This document shows, one piece after another, positions 11,735-21,632 of a stretch of 64,000 nucleotides of DNA. The notes beneath the pieces are model-generated. The model saw only the letters and a program-made list of their open reading frames with translations. It did not search any database and had not been told where the DNA came from. The number at the start of each line of letters is the position of its first letter. Positions within the stretch are counted from its first letter, which is position 1. Origin of the DNA: Bemisia tabaci (taxonomy: Eukaryota; Arthropoda; Insecta; Hemiptera; Aleyrodidae); the NCBI RefSeq assembly GCF_918797505.1, contig NC_092800.1, positions 24,505,577 to 24,569,576 of the forward strand, read 5' to 3'. A program made the position numbers and the translations under genes.

Positions 11735-11771
11735 GATAGATATTTCAATGGCGCGAAGTTTTACGCACCCA

Positions 11772-11785
11772 CCCCCCCCCCCCCC
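11772..11785. repeat. Poly-C tract (14)
   Basis: Homopolymer run directly after the family F element. Confidence 0.85.
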
Positions 11786-13225
11786 GCATCCGCAGAAAAC
11801 CCATACCTGAGGAGCAACATCGCCCCTCTCTCTCATCAGTTTTGGAAAAAAACGATGTCAACATTATAGTGACTTTGTGAGTTGGAGACCTCAAAGATCT
11901 ACTTACAAAATTAATTTTCACGAACAATAAGTAAAGGGTGAACGATTAAGGTTTTTTTGGCTAAATGAAGGACGACACTTCAGGAATGTTCATGTGCGAT
12001 TAATAGATCCCACGAGTTGGTGTTAAAATGCACGATGAAACATTTTTGATACAAATATTTTAACTATGGTGTGGGTAGTGAAGTATCACACAAATCGGAA
12101 GGCGTTTTCGAATGGTGACAGCAACAACGTGTAAACGGATCAAATGCACCGGCCCGTATCTCTCCGGGCGGTCATTCCTTTCAAGACTAATCCGCCAAGA
12201 TACGAAACATTTTATGCTATCAATTTTCAACATTTTCTTTAATTAGGTATTATCGTTTTTCCTCTCTCTTCTTCATTTATCAAAGGTTAGTAGGTGCTTG
12301 AAACTGCCTTCAGATGTGCCTTGTCATCTAATTTTACCTATAAAAAATACTACCAGGATGAGTGAAACAAATCCACAAATAATGAATGGGCTTATTTAGG
12401 CAAAAAGAACTATGTTGCATGTACGCACACATTTCCTTTTAGCATACTGGTAAATACGTTCAAAGGAGTAAATAATAATAAAATTGAGATATTCATGAAT
12501 TCAACTAAAACTAGACTGACTGTGGAAAATTCCTAACTAAAATCCAACTTTAAAGCATCAAAACGTGAGTTTAAACTGCCTCTCCGCCGTAAGATTCCGT
12601 GCAATTTTAAAACTTTAAACACGCATTTCTTTAAATAGGAATAATTGCACTAATGCGCCTTCTCCTCCAAGCTCCCCCATTTAAGAAATGACAAGAAATG
12701 CAACCGTGAAAAAAAATTAATTTTATAACTTTATATAGAGCATTATTAATAAGATTCCTAGGAAACAAACGGCCAGCTCTCACATTAAGTTTTGAGAGGA
12801 AAACAATGAAAGAAAAAATTGGGGGGAGGGGGGTCTAATGGTGAAAAAAGCCAGATACAACCGCGAGAAAAACGAGGGGAGTTTGTGTGAAAAATAAATA
12901 CCTCTCCAAACGATCGTCGTTTGCAAAAATGTTCGACAATCAACATCGACGCGGTTTCAGGATGCTAAAAGCTGAGCTGCCTTTAAGAGCGTCATAATCA
13001 TTAAGGCGTTAAGTGAGGCAGCCCTCTCCTCGCTCCACCCTCTCGAATCGTAACACTATCTTACTGGCATGAATGGCGTGTTCTAGCACGGGCACGGTTT
13101 TCTGCGTGCGACGGAAAAACTAAGGAGGGCTAGAGTGCCTTCAATTAATTGCGTATGTAACAAGGACACCCTCAGAACACGAATAGTTGCATTCAGTGAG
13201 GTCTACTAATTAATAGAGTACGTCC
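11786..13225. other. No gene recognised
   Basis: About 1.4 kb without recognisable repeats. 12900-13110 is less AT-biased and looks single-copy (ACGATCGTCGTTTGC, CGACGCGGTTTCAGG), so it could hold regulatory sequence, but nothing specific is visible. Confidence 0.35.
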
Positions 13226-13596
13226 ATAGGGAGAGTATAGACAACTCGAAAAACTGGAGGTTAGGTTTGATCAGGTCATGTGGCTTTTGGGGCCCAAAAC
13301 GGGTAGCCAACCTATGAACTTGAATTATTCAGTGGTACTGATCTAAACTGCGAGAGTAGGTACACTGATTAAACGTTATAAATGCACGCAGAAGACTTAG
13401 ATTTCGCATACGTTTTCTCAGTTTCAAAGTCTTAATCCTTAAAAGCACTTGTTTGCAATGCGCTGTCGGCCCTATTGGATAATATTTCGAATGTATCGGT
13501 TGGCAGCGGAACTTTTCTAGTGAATTTCGTTTTTCACGTCGTCGCCCTTTTGGGCCCTAAGAGTTACATAAATCGAGTTGTTCATACTCTCCCTAT
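13226..13596. repeat. MITE with ATAGGGAGAGTAT ends
   Basis: A 371-bp element. The left end ATAGGGAGAGTATAGACAAC mirrors the right end GTTGTTCATACTCTCCCTAT. Subterminal TTTTGGGGCCCAAAA and TTTTGGGCCCTAAGAG also pair. A related internal piece lies near 13860-13900. No coding. Confidence 0.8.
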
Positions 13597-14093
13597 TAAG
13601 GTTCTCTACTAACTAAATGTCCAAGGTCACGTAGAGGCGAGAGATTTTGGCATTTCAGTTTAAAATATTTTCAGAAAAGAAATCGTTCTGCTTTGTTAGC
13701 ACGAGAACTAAGAATAAGAAATGACGTAAAATGGATAAGCTGTTGAAACCGATTTCGAACGAGGGATGCTCTTTAATGAACATTCCTGGCCGCCTGGTTT
13801 GATATTGAAATCTGAAGATTAGTTGCGGTATTTTGCCGGTGTTTTTCATATTGAAGGGTTGGATGCTCTTTTGGGTCCTAAGAGTACCATATCTCGACAT
13901 TTCTTTACTCACACCTTAAAGGTACTCAAGTCTACAATGAGAACTAATTGGATCGCATTCATCTAAAAGGAACCAGCGCTATTTTGCAGCTGAGAACCAA
14001 AATAGATGCAAAAATGCAATTAATTTATTTGACGCTTTTCTTCTTCAGGACGCTGGAGATCACAGACGCATGGAGTAAAATCTGATAATAAAT
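13597..14093. other. No gene recognised
   Basis: It contains a fragment related to the preceding MITE (CTTTTGGGTCCTAAGAG at about 13869) and a piece of family L (GGATCGCATTCATC) at about 13950. Otherwise nothing supported. Confidence 0.4.
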
Positions 14094-14174
14094 CCAACCA
14101 GAGGTGTGTAGGTATGCCAACCAGAGGTATGTACGCCAACCAGAGGTATATAGGTACGCCAGCCAAAGGTATGG
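14094..14174. repeat. Short tandem repeat, ~19-23 bp units
   Basis: Four imperfect copies of CCAACCAGAGGTATGTA with small length differences between units. The interior of the MITE at 16096 carries a related CCAGCCAGAGGTATGG. Confidence 0.75.
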
Positions 14175-14535
14175 TTAAGTCAGCGCGGAATTTTTAGCCC
14201 TACCGGTGCGATCACACTTCTGTCAGGCCACAATCACCAGGAATGCAGTTGAAGTTATCATACTTTTTTCGTGTCTTTGTGTGCCGCATGAGTCTAATCG
14301 GTTATGCAGCAGTCCCACTGCGATTTTAAATATCTCTATGAGTATTTTTTTCAGTCATGCTCTTTGACGTGTAAAATAATAAACGAGCAAACATGGGCGA
14401 AGAGAAAAAACTCACAGGAATGACCGTCATCCATCATGCAGTGGGAGCATTGGCGTAGGGAAAACTGAAAAAGAATCCCATGTTTCGCCGCCATCTGTCA
14501 ACAGTTCGGGGAGAGGTGAAATGAACGGGATGGCG

Positions 14536-15181
14536 CGCTGTGGTTCGAGTCAATCGGAGAGGTTGGACATGGAATTTTTAACTAAGGCTGCAAATGATGT
14601 TTAAATCGTCAAATTTTAAATTTTGAGGGGTGTTTCTTGATGAGAATTTCACAAAGAAACTGATGGAACCACTTTTAAAACCTCAAAATTCTGTATGAAC
14701 GGAGTTATAAGCTTGTGAAGTCTCCAAATTTTCTCCGATCTCCCCCACACTGAAAAAAAAATTCTCGGCGTCTTTACCGAGGTCCGTTGGTACCTTTACC
14801 ATCTCACTTTTTTACCAATTATTGGTAATTTTACCAAGACAGCCTGGTAAGCTTACCTAAAAACCGGTATTTTTACTGTTTTTTTCAGGCAAGAATGCCA
14901 CTTTTATTGGTAATCAATTCCCGGTACCTTTGCCATTTTATCTCGGTAATTCTACCACAGTCGATAAAAAATATTGGCGATTTTACCAAGGTCCAGTAAA
15001 ATTACCGAGAAAGTTCAATAATTTTACCGAGATTTCTCGGTAAAATTACCAATTCCATAAATGGTAATTTTACCAAGAAAAAACTGGGACCAAATAGAAC
15101 CCTGAATTCTTGGTAATTTTACCCTATGCCTAGTAAATACACCGAGATTTTTTTTTCAGTGCATTGAATCTATCCACTGTG
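14536..15181. mobile_element. Non-autonomous Transib-like MITE, copy 1, split by a nested element
   Basis: The left end CGCTGTGGTTCGAGTC and right end ATCCACTGTG match the family better preserved at 19312 and 26807. Removing the insertion at 14748-15161 leaves about 230 bp, the family size. The 5-bp flanks are TGGCG and CGGCG (four of five identical), close to the CGNCG target preference known for Transib elements. It carries no coding and would depend on a transposase supplied elsewhere. Confidence 0.65.
14748..15161. repeat. CACTG-ended element nested in the Transib-like MITE
   Basis: It begins CACTGAAAAAAAAATTCTCG and ends CGAGATTTTTTTTTCAGTG. Both sides are flanked by CA. The interior is made of repeated GGTAATTTTACC words in both orientations, so a transcript would fold extensively. 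No open frame of interest. Confidence 0.8.
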
Positions 15182-15580
15182 CGGCGGGGAGCTGAGCAGA
15201 CTGGGGCGCGAAGCTATCAATATTAAATGAGGCCCGCCTTTCAGTCAGTGCTTTTTTAATGCTCGCGCCACCCTCAACCCCTTAATTTGGTCACTTAAAC
15301 GCTCGATCCCATTTGACATGATGAACGTTAAACAACCTCTCGACACCGGCCGGTGTGTCAACTTTGCTCCCGGCCACTCCGGCCGGGTTTTCACCTGCGA
15401 GTGCTCTCGGGTGAAACGTGATTGATTAAATGAGAATGAGAGTTGTCGAGCGGAAGACCGTGCGAGTCAATTGGGCCTCATTTGGAAGCAGGGAATAAAA
15501 TATTTCCCGGGAAAGGAAAGGCGCCAACATTTCACTTGGCTGACAGATTTACGGTGGAAAAAAAGGTATATCACCATCTC
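15182..15580. other. No gene recognised
   Basis: Moderately GC-rich stretch (ACACCGGCCGGTGTG palindrome at about 15345) with no repeat match in the window. Function unknown. Confidence 0.35.
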
Positions 15581-16087
15581 AATGGAGATGTTGCATGTGT
15601 GAGGAATTTGCGATTTGACTGTTGATTCTAATGTGAAAGTTCGTGGGAAACACGATGGTGCTACTGGTTTTCTCTGAAATCAACTCCCAAGCTCAAAAAA
15701 GCTCTTAAGTTGAGGCCAAAATGGAGGGGATATCCCACCCTACCCTGAGAGTCCACCTCTACATCAAGACAAACTCTCCATGCACAGATAGGGAGCAAAT
15801 ACATTGACAGGGCTGCCACTTTATTTGGGGACTCCAAAACTGAAAACACGGCAACCCTGCTAATTTATTTGCTCCCTATCTTTGCATGGAGAGTTTCTTT
15901 TGATGTAGAGGTGGACTCTCAGGGTAGGGTGGGATATCCTCTCCATTTCGGTCTCAACTTGAGAGCTATTTTTGAGCTTGGGAGTTGATTTCAGAAAAAA
16001 CCAGTAGCACCATCGTGTTTCTCGCGAACTTTTACATATGAATCAACAGTCAAATCGCAAATTCCTCACACATGCAACATCTCCATT
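15581..16087. repeat. 507-bp foldback element
   Basis: Two arms of about 240 bp pair from AATGGAGATG/CATCTCCATT inward, through GTGTGAGGAATTTGCG, GAAATCAACTCCCAAGCTC and GGTGGACTCTCAGGG, to a loop of about 30 bases near 15835. The arms differ by scattered substitutions and small indels. Short frames on both strands are mirror images of the same arm and are not genes. Confidence 0.9.
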
Positions 16088-16095
16088 ATACCTCC

Positions 16096-16299
16096 AGCTA
16101 ATGTCGGCGCCAGCCATAAGAGTGGTTGCACTAGCTAGAAGTGTAAAGGCACCAGCCGGCGGTATAGTTAATCCAACCACACTTATGCTGAATGTGAGGG
16201 CACCAGCCAGAGGTATGGTTGATCCAACCACACTTTCAGCTAACTTAGCTATACCCCTGGCTTGTGCAACTACTGTAATATCTGGCGCTAAAATCAGCT
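16096..16299. repeat. MITE with AGCTAAT...GCGCCAG ends and internal tandem units
   Basis: The left end AGCTAATGTCGGCGCCAG and right end CTGGCGCTAAAATCAGCT are inverted with a few mismatches. Two internal units each contain GGTATAGTTAATCCAACCAC or its variant. It abuts the preceding foldback. Confidence 0.6.
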
Positions 16300-16387
16300 A
16301 GGACTATAGTTGGGATTGTGATACTTTTTTCCTCGTGCACCAGGATAAAATCAATGAATTTTTACTTCTGTGTCCTAAATTGTCAGT

Positions 16388-16528
16388 TTGACTTCATTTT
16401 TCCATTAAGAACTACAATTCCTATGCACTATGCACTGGTTTCGCGTGCATAGGGAAACTAATGGCATACATACGTTGTTTTTAAACCAAGCCAGAAATTG
16501 TAGCTCCTAATTGCAGAATGTATTCCAC
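16388..16528. repeat. Family J MITE
   Basis: It carries GACTTCATTTTTCCATTAAG, GTGCATAGGGAAACTAATGG and CAGAAATTGTAGCTCC in the family order. The ends are diverged. Confidence 0.7.
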
Positions 16529-16914
16529 TTTGATCACATTTAGGAACAAGTTGGTTTTTGCAATCGCTAGCGATAGCAATATTCGTCATGGGAACTTTTG
16601 CTTCTGGGATATGAAAATTTTAAGGTACAGTTCGTTTGTAGTATCTTCAGAATTGAAGGGGCTATGTAATTTTGTGTCGACATCTCTTTTTTAACATTTT
16701 TAATTTTTTTTCTTTGCATACAAGAAAGCTGTTATTTACCAATTATTTATTTTCGTTGGATTATGTATGGTTTTTGGAAGTTAACGCATTTAACTTTCAG
16801 TTTCGTTTTTTCGGCGTAAAGTATGATATTTTTACTCTACGCATATGCCCGAATACGCATCATAAAGTGACCTATGTGCTTCCTAAGTTGCCATTTTTTT
16901 CATTCAAATAGATG

Positions 16915-17470
16915 TAACCGAAATGTTAGATGTGTACCTATACTACTTTCATGTCATTGCTTTATTTATTTATTTACTTTTTGCGTAGGTATAAATTGTT
17001 ATTTTTTGCTGAATTTTGGAGAAAATATTGCTTTAAGAACGTGGAATGTAAATTAATTTTATTGAAAAAAGAAAATACCATCATTAATATGGGCGAACAG
17101 AGAAAATATACATCAATATTTGGGTCAACATCTCCCTGATTATATAAAGGATGAATATATTAGTATTTCTGTATCAAAAAACTTAGCTTTTGTCTTCAGA
17201 GATACGATGATTCTAGTCCCAGTCAATTTGTTTTATTGAAAAAACAAAAAAACAAAAAATAAATAATAAAAAAAAAAAAAAAAACAACTGAAATGTTAGA
17301 CATACTATTTTCATGTCTTTCTATTTGTATCAATAGGTACTTTTTGCTTAACTTACGAACGTTGAATGCAAATTAACTTTATTGAAAAAAGAAAATAACG
17401 TCATTAATTTGGGGGAACATGTGGCTGATTATATGAAGAAGGTATATTCCAGTATTTTTGTTTAACATAT
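16915..17470. repeat. Diverged local duplication, two copies about 370 bp apart
   Basis: 16915-17180 and 17285-17470 share AACYGAAATGTTAGA, TTTATTGAAAAAAGAAAATA, a CATTAATWTGGG word and a GATTATATRAAG word in order. The second copy is preceded by an A-rich run (17240-17285). Small frames across the first copy are not preserved in the second. Confidence 0.65.
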
Positions 17471-17555
17471 TAACTCACGAGAAAATGTTCGTACATTTAT
17501 CATCTACTATTAATTATTTTTTGATGATTAGTCTAAAACATTCAATACAACCATT

Positions 17556-17656
17556 AAAAAGTAGTTTCCATCGTCGGGTATCGAACTCCCGATCGCCGGG
17601 TGCCCGCACCTAATCAAAAATACGAGGCGGTTTAGTCAACTAGGCTATAACGGTTC
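17556..17656 (-). ncRNA. tRNA-like sequence (pseudo-tRNA or SINE head)
   Basis: Read on the minus strand, TATAGCCTAGTTGACTAAA resembles a Pol III A box and GGGAGTTCGATACCC a B box. TTTTT (17556-17560), a possible Pol III terminator, follows about 18 bases later. A T-arm-like TCGGG/CCCGA stem forms. The outer sequences do not pair into an acceptor stem and no anticodon arm is convincing, so I do not call a working tRNA. Confidence 0.45.
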
Positions 17657-17659
17657 CAT

Positions 17660-18340
17660 GTGAGCGAGAGTAAAAATAGCATTTAAAAGACTCGGGCAAT
17701 GGGCGGGACTTATCACAAGAGACCTTGACTGCTTTTGGGATTTGAAGCGCATTGCTGTAGGAGCCATGGTTCGCACTGTTTTAATGCGTCTCGAGGTTCA
17801 TCCCAGCATGCATTCCGATCGCGGCAGTTGAGCTAAGGCAATATTTGCGTATCCATGAATTAAATCAATCAATCGAGCTCTGATTTTGACTTCTTTATCC
17901 GTAACGAGTCCTCCAGAACAATTTTCCACCTTGTACGATGGTTATTATTTCTTTACTTCTATTTTTCAAATTTGAGGTGGGATAATGGCGGCTTCTCAAG
18001 AACACCGAGGTAGGCGATCTTTTGCACCAACGAACAGAAAACTGATGGCGAAAAATAACCAATCAGAACCTCCCAAAAAAAAGAATTTGCCCAAAAACGG
18101 AACTTCGTGGTTCTGCGCAGATTTACCAGTCAGACACGACATCTCAAGGTGGAAAAAAACTCGCTGAAAGCGAATTTTACAAATCAACACAACTTGACGT
18201 AGAGACATGATTGGCTAAAAAATACAACGGTTTTTGATACATCGGAAAATCAACCAAAAATCGGAGACTGGGCGAAACGCTCAAGGTCGCAGAGGTATAG
18301 GGAATCCCATAGCGATAGCAACGGAACGATTGTAATATCA
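17660..18340. other. No gene recognised
   Basis: About 0.7 kb of spacer. Overlapping 60-70 codon frames on both strands around 17985-18208 have no recognisable features. Confidence 0.4.
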
Positions 18341-18367
18341 TGGGGAACTCCGTTCCCATGACAAAAA

Positions 18368-18590
18368 GGAACCAGCGCGATTACAATGTTGTAAAAATGT
18401 TGCTTCTTCATAACTATCTAAAGAATCTTCCAGAGGAGCAAATAGCTTTGGCTTCCTACCGAAAAACTGTTAATTGTACAGGAAAATAATTTGTGCATTT
18501 TAATTTTGTACATGCATATTAAGTATTTTTGAAAGAGAAGGTGAGGTTGCACGAGTTTGAAAACACTGTGATGCATCAGTATGTTGAGAT
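18368..18590. repeat. Family L copy, degraded
   Basis: It carries AAAAAGGAACCAGCGCGATT, ATGTTGCTTCTTCATAA and then GAGGTTGCACGAGTTTGAAA in the family order. The right end is eroded. Confidence 0.6.
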
Positions 18591-19306
18591 AAACTATGAC
18601 TTATGTAATAAAATCATTGTTCAAATCATCCAGGTTCAATCATTACCAATAGTCACGTAAATGATTTTTTTGCCAAAGGAAGCCATAAATTTGAATAAAA
18701 AATTTTGTGAAAAAGTAGACTCTGAAACATATTTGTCGAAGGCAAGTTTTTATATCCTTTTATTTTGCTTTTAGTGCTTTTCATTTTTGCCTCTCTTCAT
18801 TTTTTACACTAACAAAACAAAGTTATAATAAACTGTGGTTCATCATTTTATCAATAATTTTTCTACTTTGGGAAGGGGGATATATTTTTAAGGGTATATG
18901 CATCTGCGTTGCGGGGGTACAAAAATCTAACTAAAAGTGTCGTATTTTATGAACGCTGCGCTCCACTCAGGGTTTCCTTTCTCCTGGAAAAAATGATGAC
19001 CCTACACACTGCATCCGCGGCAGATATTTCAGAGCTTCTTCATGATATTAAAACGTGCATATATGAGATAATGGAGAGATCAACGGAAGACGCCGAAATC
19101 GCAGCTGCGGGAGACCCGACGAGATGTGTTGCTAGCGTTGAAAAACAATATGTCTGTACTGTTTGCGCTATGTTCCGCGTGTGTTTTCGTTCCAACGAAG
19201 CCCGATAAATTATCGTGGAAACCAATAAACGAAATTTATAGCGACTTAACCTGTTTTCTGTCCCGGCCAATTTTGCACCTCTTCACGGCGACGGACGCGC
19301 GCCGCC
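18591..19306. other. No gene recognised
   Basis: AT-rich spacer, then a stretch (18909-19208) open for 99 codons on the plus strand, rich in Ala, Glu and Cys. It has no motif I recognise and overlaps a frame on the other strand. Confidence 0.35.
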
Positions 19307-19311
19307 CGTCG

Positions 19312-20157
19312 CACTGTGGATCGAGTCGATAGGAGAGGTCGGACAAAATTTGGAAACTTTAAACGCTTACAACTCCGTTCCTGCAAACTTTTGGGCTCTA
19401 AAAGTGGTTTAATTAGTTTTCTCGTAAAATTCCCTCCAGAAACACTCCTTAAAGTTGAAAATATGACGAAATAAATATCAAAATTTGCAGTTTTAGTCAA
19501 AGATTTCATGTCCGACCTCCCTAATGGGCCTGTTGCAAACTTTTGCTAGAGCAGAATTAAGAGTTGTTTCCTATAGATAATGCCTCAAAAATCACGATGG
19601 GCGCATCGGCAAAGTCTGAAATGCACTCATAAATTCACAATCTGCGTAAGAAATTTGCATTTTTTGGAGCTTCCCGCTTCAAAAACGATACTACTGCACA
19701 GGTGAACATTCTATTAGAGGAGTCGCTCCATCCTCGGCAATATTCATCATGGCCGACGCTTGCGCAGTTCCTCGCGTAATTCGAGGAGAGTTCAAGGTCA
19801 ATCAAGGCGGGCGAGGAAAATATGAACGTAAACACGCCGATTGTTATCTGGTGTAGTCCTGCTCAGGAGTTATCTCGTCCCATCGCACGTGTTTTGGCGG
19901 ATTGGAGTCAGCCATGATGAGTATTGCCGCCAATGGAACGACTCCTCTAACAAAATGTTCACCTGTGCCGTAGTATCGCTTTTGAAGCGGGAAGCTCAAA
20001 ACACCGCAAATTTCTTACGCAGATTGTGAAGTTATGAGTGCATTTCAGACTTTGCCGATGCGCTCATCGTGATTTTTGAGGTATTATCTATAAGAAACAA
20101 CTCTTAGTTTTGCTCTAGCAAAAGTTTGCAACAGGCCCATTGACCCGATCCACTGTG
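19312..20157. mobile_element. Non-autonomous Transib-like MITE, copy 2, with perfect CGTCG duplication and a nested insertion
   Basis: It begins CACTGTGGATCGAGTC and ends GATCCACTGTG. The flanking CGTCG is identical at 19307-19311 and 20158-20162 and fits the CGNCG target pattern known for Transib. The subterminal GGAGAGGTCGGACA on the left mirrors TGTCCGACCTCC on the right. Without the 619-bp insertion at 19523-20141 the element is about 227 bp, like the other copies. No coding. Confidence 0.8.
19523..20141. repeat. 619-bp foldback element, copy 1 (nested)
   Basis: The ends AATGGGCCTGTTGCAAAC and GTTTGCAACAGGCCCATT are exact inverted repeats. The arms continue inward through AAAGTCTGAAATGCACTCAT and GAACATT...GGAGTCG nearly to the centre. 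The copy at 39512-40130 has the same length. The mirrored short frames ending KREA...LRRL on the two strands come from the two arms and are not genes. Confidence 0.9.
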
Positions 20158-20264
20158 CGTCGTTGGCGCTTGTATCGCGGCGAGATTGTGTTTCGGCTAT
20201 GTTGCCGTTTGTTAACCGTCGCTCGCTCTCAGGGGAAAAAGTCTAATGGGTATGTAACGCTACA

Positions 20265-20525
20265 GTCATAGAATCGTGTTTTTTATGGTTTAAGCTCATG
20301 GATTAGCAAAATACGATAATATCTATTCAATCGCCAAGTTTCTACGATCATTATAAACGGCGATATCATTGACCGGAAACAGGGAGTGTGACGTCATCCA
20401 CCGCGGTGGTGCATACCATGCACGGTTTTTTCCACCTTGGTTTCATCAATTAGTGAGACACACATTTACACTTGCTGCGAAACGTAGAGCACGGATGGAA
20501 ACTAGGTGGAAAAAATCATGATATA
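20265..20525. repeat. Diverged family H segment
   Basis: TGTGACGTCATCCACC, CCACCTTGGTTTCATCA and GTGAGACACACATTT match the middle of 49322-49655. The ends are missing. Confidence 0.6.
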
Positions 20526-20526
20526 A

Positions 20527-20702
20527 ACACGGAGAAAAAAAGTGCTAGGGGTTATCCCCTAAAATTGTGGCACCATCCCAATTTGTTGGATGATACGGGC
20601 ATTTCCAATTAACTGTGGTAGTACGTCAACATTTGGGTCAGTAACCTATTTTATTGGGGCACTACCACAATGAATTAGAAGCGCCCATACCATCCGACAA
20701 GT
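20527..20702. repeat. Dispersed repeat with GGTAGTACGTC/GGGCACTACC arms
   Basis: It shares AAGTGCTAGGGGTTATCC, ATTGTGGCACCATCCCAATT and GGTAGTA...AACATTTGGGTCAGTAACC with 62100-62303, where it lies in the opposite orientation. Confidence 0.7.
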
Positions 20703-20827
20703 CTTAAGACTTCAATCTTGACTAAACAGGACTGAACACATCAAACGACTACTAGTTCAGACAGAAGTTCCTAGGAAGACTCTAATTACAATTTTTGGAA
20801 CTTTTTGGCTTTGATTTCCCCGCAAAA

Positions 20828-20832
20828 TGGTG
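20828..20832. other. Left target-site duplication of the Transib element
   Basis: TGGTG directly before the left terminus, identical to the five bases at 24779-24783 after the right terminus. Five-base duplications are the rule for Transib and for RAG-mediated transposition. Confidence 0.9.
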
Positions 20833-20868
20833 CACTATGGTCCACAGACTGGATTTAACGGAACTTTA
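20833..20868. repeat. Transib left terminal inverted repeat
   Basis: CACTATGGTCCACAGAC, then T where the other end has C, then GGATTTAACGGAACTTTA. Identity with the right end stops abruptly after base 36. Confidence 0.92.
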
Positions 20869-21136
20869 GGCGGAAATGCAATGTATCGTTTTAAAAGCCG
20901 ATGTTTCTAATGTTTTTTGGGTCGCTGATTTCATTTTACATCTTAGTTTGACAAAATATTAACATCCTGACCGAGAAACTTGACTTTAAATGTAACTTCG
21001 GGCGCTATTAAAACCTAAGACTTTTTTCCCCTATTCTGACGATCATGAACATGCAATAGCCCATTGATGACAACTAACTTATCCCATAAATGATAAAAAA
21101 ATCTACTGAGATTGATTCTTAACGAAAGAGGATGAG

Positions 21137-21188
21137 GGTGTGTGAGACTGTGTAAGTGTGTGGGTGGTGGGTGGGGGGGGGGGGGGGA
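21137..21188. repeat. GT-rich and poly-G tract inside the Transib element
   Basis: GTGTGTGAGACTGTG-like repeats run into an uninterrupted G run at 21173-21187. It lies in the region downstream of the transposase. Confidence 0.85.
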
Positions 21189-21632
21189 GTAAATTTGACA
21201 AACGTTGAATTCATCAATCTCATGGTAATTTAAAAAGGTAGAAATTCGTTATTTTAACTCGCTACGAACTACATGTCACTCTCATATATGTGGACTCCCT
21301 TCCCCACCATCCCCATCACAAACACAAATGTTGCATATTTTAAGAAAACATTTTGTATAAGGTAACAGAAAGCACACTTTACTGAAAAAATAAATCACAT
21401 ACTGAGATCGAAAAAATGACTGAGATCATAATTTGCTTTAGGAAAAAATGTATAAAACAAAACTTAACGGATAAAGTTAAAAAAAAATTAATCACATTTC
21501 AATGAGAAAACAAACAAAAACAATTAAAAATACACGATCCTAGCTTTGATTCAATCTTCCATATCCATATTCTCGTCACTCTCCTCGTCCATTTCTTCAT
21601 CTATCCATTCGTCTATTTCTTCGTCTATGTCT

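Noticed and set aside
14094..14174. CRISPR-like array
   Set aside because: Units are contiguous, imperfect and without spacers. The context is eukaryotic.
19635..20029. Two similar short proteins on opposite strands (and again at 39624-40018)
   Set aside because: They are the two arms of the same foldback read in mirror image, not genes.
20840..20880. A RAG-style nonamer 12 or 23 bases after the CACTATG heptamer-like start
   Set aside because: The bases at both positions (GATTTAACG, ACTTTAGGC) do not resemble ACAAAAACC, so the ends are Transib-like but not full recombination signals.
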